The position numbers were made by a program, and so were the translations under genes. Shown here one piece after another: positions 1 through 11,830 of a stretch of DNA of 64,000 bases. The first letter of the stretch is position 1. Each line of letters starts with the position of its first letter. This DNA comes from Amaranthus tricolor (Eukaryota > Streptophyta > Magnoliopsida > Caryophyllales > Amaranthaceae), in contig NC_080063.1 of assembly GCF_026212465.1 (NCBI RefSeq), positions 7,241,202 to 7,305,201 of the forward strand, written 5' to 3'. The notes beneath the pieces were generated by a model that was not told the origin of the DNA, did not search any database, and saw only the letters and a list, made by a program, of their open reading frames with translations.

Positions 1-81
1 TATTATTAACTGATTTATGACAATAAGTTTCAGTCAACTAATTAATCAAACACTAGCTAGTATTAAATAATCACAAATTCT

Positions 82-302
82 TATGAGAGACGGAGAACGT
101 CTCTAATTGAGTCGACCCATTATATATTTTTTTTAGAATATTGTAAATAGGCATTAAGAATGATATAAGTAAACATTTAAGATATAGAAAGTAGGTATTA
201 AGGATAATGTAAATAAACATTAAGAATACGGTAAGTACGCATTAATCTTTAATAGATTGAGCATGAAAAACGTCTCTCAAAGAGACAATCTCTTAATAGA
301 CT
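82..302. repeat. MITE-like element with GAGACG-type termini and a ~21-bp internal minisatellite
   Basis: The left edge reads GAGAGACGGAGAACGTCTCT and the right edge contains ACGTCTCTCAAAGAGACAAT, so both ends carry self-complementary GAGAC/GTCTC blocks in inverted arrangement. Between them, about 140-250, are five degenerate units of about 21 bp, each built on a GTAAxTAxxCATTAAGAAT-like core. No target duplication was identified. Confidence 0.4.
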
Positions 303-1628
303 AGCTGTTAAACAATTTGACTAATAATCAACTTGTACTTAAATAAGTTGAAAATATCGAATAATCTATTTTGCCAAACATGATAGAGTTAGACTATAGT
401 ACAATGTTTGGTAAATGAAAGGCTAGTCCAAATTTATATTGTTTGATGTTAAAGAATGGAGTGAGAGTAATACATAAAGGAAAGTAAAGGAAGGAAGAGG
501 TTGATGGGAAGCCACCAAACACGAAAGGCCATCACTTTGCTTTAATGTGAAATAAGCAATTACAATTACAATTACTAGGCCAACTAAGACTGGGAGGAGG
601 GCCCCATTGTTGTGGACGTTAATCTAAAATAAACCTATCCAGATTACAGCAACAAAACTGGTGGTTCTCTTTCTTCCCTCTTTTAACGTTCACTCGATCA
701 CTTCTGGCCAACAATTTCTAAGTTTCTACATGGATCACTCAAATTTTTTTAAATATTTTATATATTAGATAATACTCCTATATGCATACTTCTCTTTTTA
801 TGTCACGTAATATGAAATTTCTTTTCTTATAATTTCCCAATAATAGTCCTCAATGGCTACAAACGGTGTAAATTAGCAAATTTAAAAGGACTGAGGAGTA
901 AATAATTATTAAACCTAATATTTTAAAACATAAAATAGAGTAAAGATATCAAATCACATTTGGGTAGAGTTTGAGTCATGTCAACTATTTTTATTAGGAT
1001 TATTAACACTTAAAATAAATTTAAATAAATAATGTAAAACAGAATTGATAAGAAGTCAAAAATAAAAATACGTTTGAAATCTATAATAACGTATAAGATA
1101 TATTAATTCAGCTAATTTTCATCTGTAAATACATAAGAATCTCAAATAAATTCATTTATACTATAAGTTTTGTCATTGATCTGAGCCTAAGTTCTATAAA
1201 TTTATTTAAAACTATTAGATTTTATGTTTAGAGCTTGTAATACTTGATCCCTAAAAAAAAAAGTGGTTGATTTGCAAAACAAAATAAAACCTAGGAGTAG
1301 CAAAGAATATTGTAAATGAAAGAAGCAGCCATGAGCATGGGGCATGGGCCACAAGAGATAGTGGTGTTTGTTTTCCTCCTCAAGTGGTTAGTCATACTCA
1401 TGAGCATCACCGTTAGAATTTAGTATTGACTTGGACATCTCTTTGCCTATCCCATATTTCTATATTTTCCATGCTTCTTCTTCTTTGACTTACGTCACAT
1501 ATACTAACTTTTCTTAATTCTATAAGTACTTCTATTCGTTAAAAATTAATTATTGGCTGTTAATTAGTAATTAAGTAGTTAAAAAGTTAAATTTTAATGA
1601 AAAAATTTATTTTTAGTTGGCATGTTTT

Positions 1629-1746
1629 GTATGAGACCGTCTCACAATGAGACAACCTCAAAACAAATAGCTTATAACTTAAAAGTTTCCATTATTCGGC
1701 TATTTAACCCAAATATGAGATATGTCTCATAGTGAAACTGTCTCAT
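1629..1746. repeat. Short hairpin MITE with GAGACCGTCTCAC termini
   Basis: The left arm ATGAGACCGTCTCACAATGA is mirrored about 100 bp later by CATAGTGAAACTGTCTCAT. This gives imperfect inverted repeats of about 22 bp around a short AT-rich loop. No coding capacity. It resembles the left-end element at 82-302 in its GAGAC core. Confidence 0.5.
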
Positions 1747-2791
1747 TCAAGAATGTGTGATTTTTAATTGGTTTTTATTTTTAGTTTAAAAGTCATTTTA
1801 ATAAATATTGCCAGAAACTATCCCCAGCAGCTAGCAAGTGAGCATATAAAAACAGTGTGATTGTTAGTATTTGTATAAAGTGATTAATTGAGGTTTACTA
1901 CGCTGTAATGTCTGTATTCTCCAAGTGGTTGTACATAAAACAAAGGTTGACCTTATCCTGAAATGTTGGTAGAAATCATCCCCAGCAGCCAGCCTGACTT
2001 TTTTGTTTTTTTGTTTTTCATAAAAAAATTCAAACCTACTAAATTATGAAATTATCATCATCATATTCAGTGTATGCTTTCTACAGATATTCAGAAACAG
2101 ATTCGATAATCCGATGTTTACCCAACTTAGTAGCCTAACCCGACTTGACCCGACATTATCATACCCAGTATATCACTCACCACTTTCTTTAATTTCATTC
2201 TTACTTTTTAGTTCTATATTAATTTTATTTATTCACACAATCCATTCCCTAATTATTTATTATTAAATATTCATCTTCTCTCCAAAAAGTACTCTCTTAA
2301 TTTGTCTGTGATGCTAATTCTGAGGAACAAAGTAGTATGCACATCTCTCGTTCCTTTCTAGTTGGAGCAAAATGAGAGTAGTAGATAAAAACAAAGCCGT
2401 CTTAAAAAATTTGGAGGCTCTATGCATAACTTTTATTTTGCACCTTATTAATAATAAATATATTTATTCTATTAATAATCTTAACATATTTTTTTATTTA
2501 TTTTTTCACATACGAGAGAAAAAAGGGTCGTATGCGATCGATCACCTTACACACTCTCAAAGACTCCTCTAGATAAAAAGTCATAAAATAAGACATGCCC
2601 ATTAAGATGATCAGGTCGTATACCACGTTCAAAGACCGTACTTACTATTGCATGAAGTGATATCATTACTTCATGCAACAGTAAATAAGGTCGTTGAAAG
2701 TGATATGCCCCATTTCATGCAAACAACCAACATGGAGCTACTAATTAAATAGGATTAATAATAACTAGTCGTCTTGAAATTAATCCTAATA

Positions 2792-2880
<89 letters not shown>
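2792..2880. repeat. (AAT)n microsatellite, left part
   Basis: About 30 uninterrupted AAT units. The array stops abruptly at an LTR-like TGTTTCGG and resumes after it at 3575. This suggests one original microsatellite split by an insertion. Confidence 0.9.
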
Positions 2881-2882
<2 letters not shown>

Positions 2883-3574
2883 TTTCGGTAATAAAACGAG
2901 GAAGTGGAAAACACTTGAAACACTGTAAGTGGAAGCGTTATCAGGAGCGGCAATTCGTGGAAGGAAGCGACTTGAATTCCTGCGAAACAACACGTTAGCC
3001 TTGTCCGGGGGTGATCTCCCGGAAAACCCCTCTGACGCTCAAGTTAGAACGTGGATATGATAATATGTAATAAGTGATTATAAACTGAATGCAAGATATA
3101 GCGGTTGATGTTACAGAATTTTGGTAGGCTAATGGAGTTGAAAAGGAAGTAGAGAACAAATAAGGCTCTTGTAGATGATTTTTCAGATGATCCCTTCCCT
3201 TCTGATGTTGGCCTCTATTTATGGTGGTAAAGAAAGGAGTTATCTCAGAGAAGAAGGTGGATTATCATGGGCAATAGTGGGCGGTTATTAGCACAGAGTA
3301 AGGAGAACCATAAGATGAGGGAAGAGTGGGGAGTTGAGTCAACTTGATGGTTATTTCCTTAGGGGAAGTTAGGGTTTTTGGGAAGTTACCTATCAGAAGG
3401 GAGTTAGGGCATTTAGAGGTAACTAGCCCATGGGCCATTTAAGGAAGATGAGGAATTTAGAAAAAAGGCCGTTGACCGAAAGTCAAAGTCAACACGAAAG
3501 GTCAAAGGGTAATAAGGTAATATGACGTTAATAATTTAAACAAATAAATAAGTTAGATAAATGATACCATGACA
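2881..3574 (+). mobile_element. Probable solo LTR (694 bp) inserted in an (AAT)n array
   Basis: The segment begins TGTTTCGG and ends ATGACA, giving the TG...CA ends of an LTR. It is flanked on both sides by the AAT array, so a 5-bp AATAA target duplication is compatible but cannot be proved inside a repeat. Internal sequence (CCGGGGGTGATCTCCCGG, then CCTCTGACGCTCAAGTTAG) is of a kind familiar from plant LTRs. A CTATTTATGG box could be a TATA element. No internal coding region, primer-binding site or second LTR is present. Confidence 0.5.

Positions 3575-3643
<69 letters not shown>
3575..3643. repeat. (AAT)n microsatellite, right part
   Basis: About 22 AAT units directly after the candidate LTR end. 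It is read as the continuation of the array at 2792-2880. Confidence 0.85.
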
Positions 3644-3645
<2 letters not shown>

Positions 3646-5460
3646 AGTTGGTAATAAAGACAATGGAATACTATTAATAACACTTGTAGAATTAAAACAT
3701 TTCAGACGTCCACTCAACTTAGATTTGATTCAAATGTCACAAAACTAACAAGCAGATCCAATCTTCTAGACTATCCAACATTACTTATAATATAACCAAG
3801 CTGTATCAGCCCCAGGTGGGTCTTATTTTATTTATTTTTTTATGGATCATATAATTAAGCATTATCCATATTATTATTATCCTTTTAATTTCCTGATATC
3901 TATTTTCATTATTCCTTTGTTTTGATAAGGCTAAATCCTATCATTACACCATTACTCCTACTACTACTACTCTAAGCTCTACCCAATATCACATATTTGA
4001 TCAGATGGTTCGGTTTCTTTGAACAAGTATTAAAGAGAGTTGACGTGTTTTTAAAGTAAATATGGATTTTTAATAATAAATAATTAAATAAAGAGAATAA
4101 ATTGTGTTGATGAAATTAAAAGAAAATTAAAATATATGGATGAGATTAAAAGAAAGTGGTGCATCATTATTCTAAAATAGAAGTAACGCAAAATGAATGG
4201 AATAAATCGAAATAACAATCATTGCTATATGAGTAGATTAAATGGAGTATTTGTACTTTCTACTTGCAAATTGCAATTTAGAAAAACAAATTCCATTCCT
4301 TAAAACTAATTTTGTAGAAGTAGTTCCTGAAGAAACACTTTTCAGAAACAGAATTGTTTGACCTTATTTTTTAAAACATGAGTTTAGAGAAATTACAGAA
4401 ATAATTTTTGTTATTTTTTTTTTCTACTTTAATTTGTCGATATTTGAGTTTTTTGAGCAATCCTGTATAATTAAAAATAACTAAAATTATATAATTGACA
4501 ATGTCATTAAATTAAATGACTAGTATATATTGCAAAAATAAATAGATATCAGTATAGGCATCAAGTAATTTGATTGGTATCCATTACAACATAACATAAT
4601 AAAGAGTTTAGCCTATACAACAAATTTATGCAGGATTACATGTTTTAGAATGAGATCTAGTTGTAAGTGAAACAAATCATTTATGATGGAGACAATAAAT
4701 AGGTTCTAAGACTACAAATACTTTGTCCGTCCTATTCAATTTGCACTAATTATCTTTCTGATCCATTTTACTTAATATGAATCATTTTTATTTTTCGACA
4801 ATGGTCCAATACTTTTGTTTAATCCCATCAATACATTTTAAGTCTTTTTTAATTTTATCCACACAGTTTATTTATTACCATTATATACTTTTTTTCTTAA
4901 AGATATTCTCAATTTTTCTTTGATTCAATTCTAATGGGACAAGTTTCAATTAAGCATCAAAGTTGTAGCTCCCATCAAAAACTAGCATTGTACATCCCAA
5001 TATATTATCCATCAAACATTATCTACGTGCAATAACAATCAATTATACAAATACATAGACCTTGAATTGCATATTACATCCCAATATATAATCTATGAAG
5101 CATGAAATTCTCAATACAAAATTTTGCAATTACCCTGAAATTATTGACAGAGGTTGTCTTTGTGGGAGGGCGAAATTGCAAAGTTGGTGGTGGTGGAGCT
5201 TCATAGTCCATATTCCATTTGAGAAAGTAGGCCAAACACACACTTAATTGTATTATTCAAAGGAGTTTGATGGGAGTTGGAGGTTAGGGATGGTAAATTG
5301 GTAACTAATGTATTATGAAGTAGACTAGATAGTATGAATGGATTAAAAAAGGGTTAGAAATAGTGTTATAATGATATTGTTATAATTGATAGATAAAAAT
5401 TGTATAGTAGTAGTATAAAAAAATATAGTAGTAACTAAAATAAAATAACTCAAAAAGTAA
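3644..5460. other. Intergenic region with a Stowaway-like remnant
   Basis: AT-rich, without a credible gene. At about 4725-4950 a Stowaway-like remnant is suggested: TTGTCCGTCCTATTCAATTT on the left, and on the right a sequence whose complement reads ACTTGTCCCATTAGAATTGA. Apart from that, nothing was recognised. Confidence 0.5.
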
Positions 5461-5462
5461 TA

Positions 5463-5718
5463 CTCCCTCTATTTTCAAATGTTCTTCTTATTTATTTTTT
5501 TTTCATAGATCCCAATGCAAACTTTAAAATCAAATAATTTTAATTGTAAAGTTTTAAAAATTCTAAAAAGTTGATATTTAAAAAGTATATACTGAGACGA
5601 ATCTAACAAGATCCTATATGAATATGTTTTTTCTTATAGATTGATGAGAAGTCGTGGTCAGTTTTTAACAATAAAATTGTAAATTCTATTTGAAAAGAAC
5701 ATATTAAAATAGAGGAAC
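5463..5718. mobile_element. Stowaway-type MITE (256 bp)
   Basis: The left terminus CTCCCTCTATTTTCAAATG follows a TA. The right end, read on the other strand, is GTTCCTCTATTTTAATATG, again next to a TA. This matches the TA target site and CTCCCTC-type terminal inverted repeat of Stowaway (Tc1/mariner-derived) MITEs. No coding capacity. Confidence 0.7.
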
Positions 5719-5923
5719 TAGTTAGTTGGCTTTTAATTTTTGACTTTTTGGTAAGTCAAAATGTTGTTTGTTGGTATTTTTTCTAATAAATAGCCAACAG
5801 TCAATACTTAAGTTTATCAAATTATGACTTATCCAACTAGTTTGCTAAACAAAAACAGTCAACACTTTCAGCTAGTTTATGGCTGAGTTTAGTTTAAAAG
5901 AAAACGGTTTTTGATTGTTACAG

Positions 5924-8900
5924 CTGAAGATATTGAAGCAGGACCGCGAAAGAAGAGGATCGAAGCAGAACCAACTTGGCCTATCTGTTTGAAGGTATAA
6001 CAACATTTATAACAACACTATATATCTATGTTGCAGGCAACCCTTTTTCTCGATGTTTGCTGTAAAATATCTGCAACCGAGCATCAATCGATTTCATGAA
6101 GTTGAACTGTTGATCGTCATTAGCGTATATTTGATTGAGAAAACGACATAGATTGAGTCACTTACTACCTATCTATCTGAACAGGCCCCGGGTTGGTTGA
6201 AGGTTTTAGCTACCACACTCATCAGCGGAATCCCATTGCATTGAACATGGTTTAAGTACATCATGCTCAGGTTCAGTCTTGTACAGATCTTGTTTTGTAT
6301 GACAGTATGTACAAGACATCTAATTCCCCTTTCCTCGCGAAATATTACTATCAAACAACTACTCGTCAACAAAATTGAATATCATGGGTGTGTCTAGTGG
6401 TTGACGGCTTTTCCTTTCACCCTTATGACAAGGGTTCAATTCTCAGCATTACCCGATCAAATAGAAAAAAAGCCAGAACAAATTTCTCATTAATAGACGG
6501 GTAGACAATGGTAAGGAAGAGAGGAGTAGCCAAGCAAAATTGGGAAGGAGAATTCATGTGGATGACCATTAAGACTGATCTATTGATTTATGAAATAGAT
6601 AACCTTTTAAAACTAAAACTATGTTTGGATGGAGGAAAAGAAAGGAGAGGAATTTAAAGGGAAATGATTTCCTTTGTTTGGATAAAAGTTTTAGAGAAGG
6701 AGGGATTTGAAAGGAAGAGAAATAGAGGGACAAATGTCCCTAATTTTGTTAATAACCAAATCCTTCCAAGATGAACTTGTTAAGTAGACAATTGTTTATA
6801 TTCAAACTTTTTTTAAAGCTTTCATTAATATTCAGCTATAGTGTGTATTATTATTGATAGTATTTAATTTATTAAGAATTTGTATACTTTATTTTCCTTT
6901 CATTTCCCTTCAGTTTCCTCCTTGTCCAAACAATTCCCTCCTAAAATCTTATCCAAACAGTGTAAGTGTTTGAGATTATTGTCGTTGTTGTAATTAATTA
7001 ATAATGTGTAAGAATATGTTGATTATGATGGAATATTAATGTAACGTGATTATGCATGACATGTTGCAGTTCAAAGAAGTGACATACAAGGTTATTCTTA
7101 AAGGAGTGACTTCTTCTGAAGAGAAGGAAATCTTACATGGGATCACAGGTTCAGTAGATCCAGGAGAAGTTCTTGCTCTCATGGGACCTTCAGGAAGTGG
7201 AAAAACGACGCTACTGAACGTGCTTGGAGGAAGGCTAAGTCAGCACAAAACCGGTGGTTCCGTCACTTACAATGATGAACCTTACTCAAAGTACCTGAAA
7301 AGCAGGCAAGTATATAAAAAAATCGATTCACAAATCAGATTAATACTTTTATTTATCAGATATTCAAGTTTGAAGACATGTTTAACCCAATGATGGTCAC
7401 AGGATCGGGTTTGTAACTCAAGATGATGTTCTTTATCCGCATCTTACTGTACGAGAAACGCTGACATTCGCTGCATACCTACGTCTGCCAAAAACGTTAA
7501 CCAAACAGCAAAAGAAACAACGAGCTTTGGATGTTATCGGTGAGCTAGGTTTAGAAAGGTAGGCTCCATTTCGAGACTTTAAGAAACAATGTGTGAATTT
7601 CTTAAACCAATGCCTTATCGGAGAAAAACTAAGTAAACATGTTGCAGGTGTCAGGACACTATGATAGGTGGTTCGTTTGTTCGTGGAGTTTCGGGAGGAG
7701 AAAGAAAGAGAGTTTGTATCGGGAATGAGATCTTAATCAACCCGTCCCTTCTCTTCCTAGATGAACCGACATCAGGCTTGGATTCCACAACCGCATTAAG
7801 GATCATCCAGCTATTGCATGATATAGCTGAGGTAACAAATCAAAAAATGCTAATCATACTTCCAAATATTCAATTACTAGTTATAGAATAATTTCGAATA
7901 TAGATCGGAAATACTTTCTATAAACTCATCTCTTATTTGGTTCCCGACTGATGCAGGATGGAAAGACAGTCATAACTACAATCCACCAACCATCAAGCAG
8001 ACTATTCCACAAGTTCGACAAATTGATACTTCTAGGAAAAGGAAGCTTACTTTATTTTGGAAAGGCGTCACAAGCGATAGAGTATTTCTCTTCTATTGGG
8101 TGTAGCCCTTTGATATCGATGAACCCTGCAGAGTTCCTGTTAGACCTTGCTAATGGGAACTTGAATGATGTAACTGTACCCTCTGAATTAGAAGATAAAG
8201 TCCATATCGACATTCCAGAAACTGACAGAACTAATGGTAAACCTTTTGCAGCAGTAATCCATGAGGTGAGTCATTCATGCTTCTTGTATAATATACTAAA
8301 CAACCTAGTCGAAAAGTAGCAATTGTATCTTTTGCTATTAGTTACTCCTCCGTCTCTTTGAATTTGCTACAATCTGCAAATCAAAGTGAGTGTTATTTTG
8401 GATAGAGTGTAGCAAATTTAAAGTGACAGAATAAGTATTGTACATACAGAGAACATAAACAAAGATTTCTAAAGATAAAAGGTAGCCGATGCAAATAATA
8501 TACCTCCATTATTGGAAGTGGAGATTAGAAATACGAAATTTTCTTTTTTTGATCGGTGGTAAGGTTGAAAAATCCCTTATAGCTAAAGAGGAAGAGGGAA
8601 TTTATGTTTGATATAGGTGGTGGGAATCGAACCCTTGTCACAGAAGTGAAAGAGAAAGGTTTTGACCGACCTGCTTTCTTAATGGAAATAAGTAACTTAG
8701 AAAGAGACTATTATCCAGTATCAAAGAATTCATTTCATGTTCAAATTTCATTACAGTATCTGGTGGAGTCCTACGAATCACGTGTCGCACAGAAGGAAAA
8801 GAAGAAGCTGGTATCTAATGAAACAAATGATAAAGATTTCAAGTCACTAAAGTCATTCGCAAAGCGAGAATGGGGAGCAAGCTGGTGGCAACAATATTCC

Positions 8901-10313
8901 ATTTTATTTAGGAGAGGAATCAAAGAGCGACGACATGAGTATTTTAGTTGGCTGCGGGTAACCCAAGTTTTGGCCACTGCCGTTGTGCTCGGATTGCTCT
9001 GGTGGCATTCTGATACCAAAACTGAAAAGGGTCTAGAGGATCAGGTATACTCCTATTCCTTTTCGAAATCATCAAATTATAAGTTTCGTAGGAAATTTAT
9101 TACTTACCGGATTATGTTCTTCCACAGGCAGGACTCCTATTCTTTATTGGGGTCTTTTGGGGTTTCTTTCCAGTCTTCACAGCAATTTTCGCGTTTCCTC
9201 AAGAAAGAGCCATGCTTCAGAAAGAAAGAGCAGCGGACATGTATAGATTAAGTGCCTATTTTCTTGCAAGGACGACAAGTGACCTTCCGCTTGACCTTGT
9301 CCTTCCAGTTCTCTTTCTGCTGGTAGTCTACTTCATGGCCGGCCTAAGGCTTGACGCTGTCACATTTATTCTAACAGTGCTGACAGTTTTCCTTTGCATT
9401 GTAGCTGCCCAGGTAATTCATTTCAACCATTTCTTCTACAAATTCACTACATAATTTGTTAGGGTAAGTATTAAGTAGAACAACAAATAACCAACTGTAA
9501 TAACAGGGACTTGGACTGGCGATAGGTGCTTCGTTAATGGATATAAAGAAGGCAACCACTCTTGGCTCTGTAACTGTAATGACCTTCATGTTGGCTGGTG
9601 GTTACTTCGTAAAGGTAAACAAGACAATGATATTCAATAACTGGAAGTTATTCTCTGAGTACAAAAAAATGCAACTTATGAAGGACAGAAATAAGATTCT
9701 ATTACTATAATTCTGAAATATCACCCAACACTATTTTGATAAGTGTAAGCTCTGACCTACTTTACACACACCCATATACTCATGTCGAACATGGGTACAG
9801 TAGATGTTCAAGTGGTCTGAGTATCAAGCAGCGTAACATGATTCGCCAGCAAATTCGCTTTTTGAATTTGCAATTCGCTCAAATTTTCCCAAGAATAGCC
9901 CAAAACAGACCATAATTCGCTTTTTTCGATTTGCGATTCGGGAGGAGATTAGCGAATCATGTGACAATGGTATTAAGGGTTGAGGGTCAAGGACCCCACA
10001 GGGATCCTTCAAATAAAATGATGAGTCAAAGTAACATAAATAAATAACATACTATAGCAATTTCATGAATGAAAAAATACTAATGATTGCACTTCTACAG
10101 AAAGTTCCGGTATTCATAGCCTGGCTCCGTTATCTCTCCTTCAACTACCACACCTATCGGCTACTTCTCAAAGTACATTATGAGCATCACATTCAAACCA
10201 CAAGTTGGATGAAATTTGACAGCGGCTTGGAGGAAGTTAGTGCTCTGATTGCCATGGTCTTTGGCTACAGACTACTAGCATACATATTCCTAAGGAGAAT
10301 GCGGCTTCAGTAA
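5924..10313 (+). CDS. ABCG22-like: ABC transporter G family half-size transporter, ABCG22/ABCG27-like (5' end not found)
   Basis: Nine exons are supported: 5924-5994, 7070-7305, 7403-7558, 7648-7831, 7957-8265, 8757-9044, 9128-9412, 9507-9614 and 10101-10313. They join in frame to about 616 residues. The protein is in nucleotide-binding then membrane-domain order. Visible motifs are Walker [13 protein letters not shown]-loop [14 protein letters not shown], signature VSGGERKRV, Walker [14 protein letters not shown] and switch histidine TTIHQPSSR. An ABC2-type membrane domain follows, with runs such as [17 protein letters not shown] and [12 protein letters not shown]. Closest remembered relatives are Arabidopsis ABCG22/ABCG27 ([33 protein letters not shown]). 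ABCG22 is linked to stomatal water loss; its substrate is not settled. Relatives are about 750 aa, so roughly 130 N-terminal residues are missing, probably upstream of the window. The intron after 7305 uses a GC-AG pair. Introns hold a MITE at 6619, another at 8345 and SINE-like copies. Confidence 0.92.
6386..6472 (+). mobile_element. tRNA-derived SINE-like copy (short)
   Basis: It shows a box-A-like GTGTCTAGTGGTTGACGG, a box-B-like AAGGGTTCAATTCTC and the tail ACCCGATCAAATAGAAAAAA. The same B-box block and GATC-A-rich tail recur, inverted, at 8537-8670 and 20325-20455. It lies in the first resolved intron of the ABCG gene. Confidence 0.5.
6619..6962. mobile_element. MITE with TGTTTGGAT-type termini
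   Basis: The left end is CTATGTTTGGATGGAGG and the right end is CTTATCCAAACAGTG. The arms are purine-rich on one side (GGAGGAAAAGAAAGG) and pyrimidine-rich on the other, as expected of a foldable element. It shares termini with the element at 18802-19118. It lies in an ABCG intron. Confidence 0.5.
8345..8435. mobile_element. Short Stowaway-like MITE (91 bp) in ABCG intron
   Basis: The left arm CTCCTCCGTCTCTTTGAATT is mirrored by a right arm whose complement reads CTTATTCTGTCACTTTAAAT. Both sides abut TA dinucleotides. The element is almost entirely hairpin. Confidence 0.6.
8537..8670 (-). mobile_element. tRNA-derived SINE-like copy in ABCG intron
   Basis: On the minus strand it contains GTGACAAGGGTTCGATTCCC, a good tRNA T-arm/box-B match. 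It ends in ACCGATCAAAAAAAG at an A-rich tail. It is the best-preserved B box of the three related copies in the window. Confidence 0.5.
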
Positions 10314-10829
10314 TCAGTGATTAGCTATATCCCCCAATACATACATCGGATTACGAGCAAGGCACGAGCTTCCTCTTTTTTACTGGACTTCAGCAGCCAG
10401 TTGCCACAGTCAGAGTTAAGGATAAGCGAAATGCAACCTACCAGAGGCTTATCAAACTGCAGCTGTCCAATGTGTGTGGAGATATTGTGCAAAATATCTT
10501 GATATAAGTGTTTTTCTATTGATCTAAGCCTTAATTTTTCAGCTTTATTCCAAGAATTATTGTTAGTGTATTTTAAACAGTGTAAAGAGCTTCAAGTGAA
10601 GGAAAACAGAGAGCTAATTCAGTGAAAACAAGCCAAAATTCAAGTACTGTAGTAAATTGGAAGTCATAGCAGTAAAGTTTTTCTATAACAAAAGCAACAA
10701 TGAATTATCTTCTTCAGGTTACATGTATAATCCAGTATGCTATGCAAATTTGTGTACCATTTATACACCAGATACAATAAATGCATCAGTTTTAAAAAAA
10801 AATACTTGGCCAATATTTTCACCAGGACT
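10314..10829. other. 3' flank of the ABCG gene
   Basis: AT-rich and non-coding. It presumably includes the 3' UTR and polyadenylation region of the transporter gene. No other structure was recognised. Confidence 0.4.
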
Positions 10830-11005
10830 TGAGTAGTCTCTGTATGCAGATTATGCAATGTACACAATATTTACGCTTCACCTACTTGAGAACTCAGGCC
10901 ATTGTCTTAAACCAACAAAGAAAGCGAAGGAGAGCAGCGTCAATATAAGGGAGGGCTTCTCTATCCCTGCATCGGAAAAAAGAAAGTTAGGGAAATCCGA
11001 ATTTT
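10830..11005. repeat. Dispersed ~180-bp repeat, copy 1
   Basis: It matches 11651-11830 in direct orientation over its length, including TTCACCTACTTGA, GCGAAGGAGAGCAGC and CTTCTCTATCCCTGCAT. The two copies bracket the LINE fragment. Identity is roughly 80 percent by eye, so the duplication is old. Confidence 0.7.
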
Positions 11006-11410
11006 TATTACTGATTTGGAGAAGGCATATAATAAAGTGTCAAAGGAAAATCATAGAGAGCTATGGAAAAGAAAGGTATGTCAAGTATATGTGTATCATC
11101 CAAGATATGTATGAGGAACTACAAGCCACTGATACAGCATGTGGATAAGTTACTGAAGATTTTCCAATCGCGATGGTTCGCTTTGAAGTTTGAACCCGTT
11201 TGTGTTCATTGGTCCTAAATGAGATGATAATAAGGCCTATCTAGGGAAGTTCATTGTACATGTTCGTTCGCCGACTATATTATATAAGAGGATGAAACTA
11301 TAGCTACAATCAGATGAAGAGGCAGTCTTAGAATCAAAATGGTATAAACTAAGCCTAAATAAGACCAAGTATGTAGAATGCTGTTTTGACGCATATTGTC
11401 ATTGCAAAGG
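11000..11410 (+). pseudogene. LINE reverse-transcriptase fragment (decayed)
   Basis: Conceptual translation in shifting frames gives LEKAYNKVSKE, then DMYEELQATDTACG, then a degraded FADYI box (the F/YADD catalytic motif of LINE reverse transcriptases), then LSLNKTKYVECCF. This is the order of motifs in the central part of plant non-LTR reverse transcriptases. The second aspartate of the active-site pair is not preserved, and stops and frameshifts occur throughout. Only about 400 bp remain. There is no endonuclease part and no poly-A tail that can be assigned to it. Confidence 0.6.
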
Positions 11411-11650
11411 TGTTGTGTAAAGTTGGATAAAAAGGACAACACTCAAAGTATTTCATGTACAAGGTTCAATTATCAAAAGAACTAAGATATTGATCAACAT
11501 GTAAAGCATAGAATTCGAGAGATTCAAATGGAGAGTTAGACCAGAATATTATGCAACCAAGGCGTGCCACTAAGGTTAAAAAAATTCAACCAAATAGTTT
11601 TATATAAAAAAAAAATCTTGGCACTGAAAAACCCCAAAAAATTTCACCTT

Positions 11651-11830
11651 GCTCGAACAATTTCTGTATGCAGACCATGCGAAGCACCAAATATCCATGC
11701 TTCACCTACTTGAAAATTCAGGCCAATGTCCTAAACCAATGAAGTAGGCGAAGGAGAGCAGCATCTAATATAGGAGAGGACTTCTCTATCCCTGCATACA
11801 CGAGAAAAAGTCAGGGAAATGCAATTTTTT
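11651..11830. repeat. Dispersed ~180-bp repeat, copy 2
   Basis: Direct-orientation partner of the repeat at 10830-11005. It differs by scattered substitutions and small indels. Confidence 0.7.

Larger units (their letters stand above)
1..2790. other. AT-rich intergenic region, no gene recognised
   Basis: No open reading frame here resembles a known protein family. The ORF at 2372-2572 is low-complexity and AT-rich and is judged spurious. The sequence holds two MITE-like hairpins, listed separately. The missing N-terminal exon of the downstream ABCG gene was looked for here and not found. Confidence 0.6.

Noticed and set aside
2745..2998. Poly-Asn and poly-Tyr ORFs on both strands
   Set aside because: They are translations of the (AAT)n microsatellite, with no conserved flanking protein sequence.
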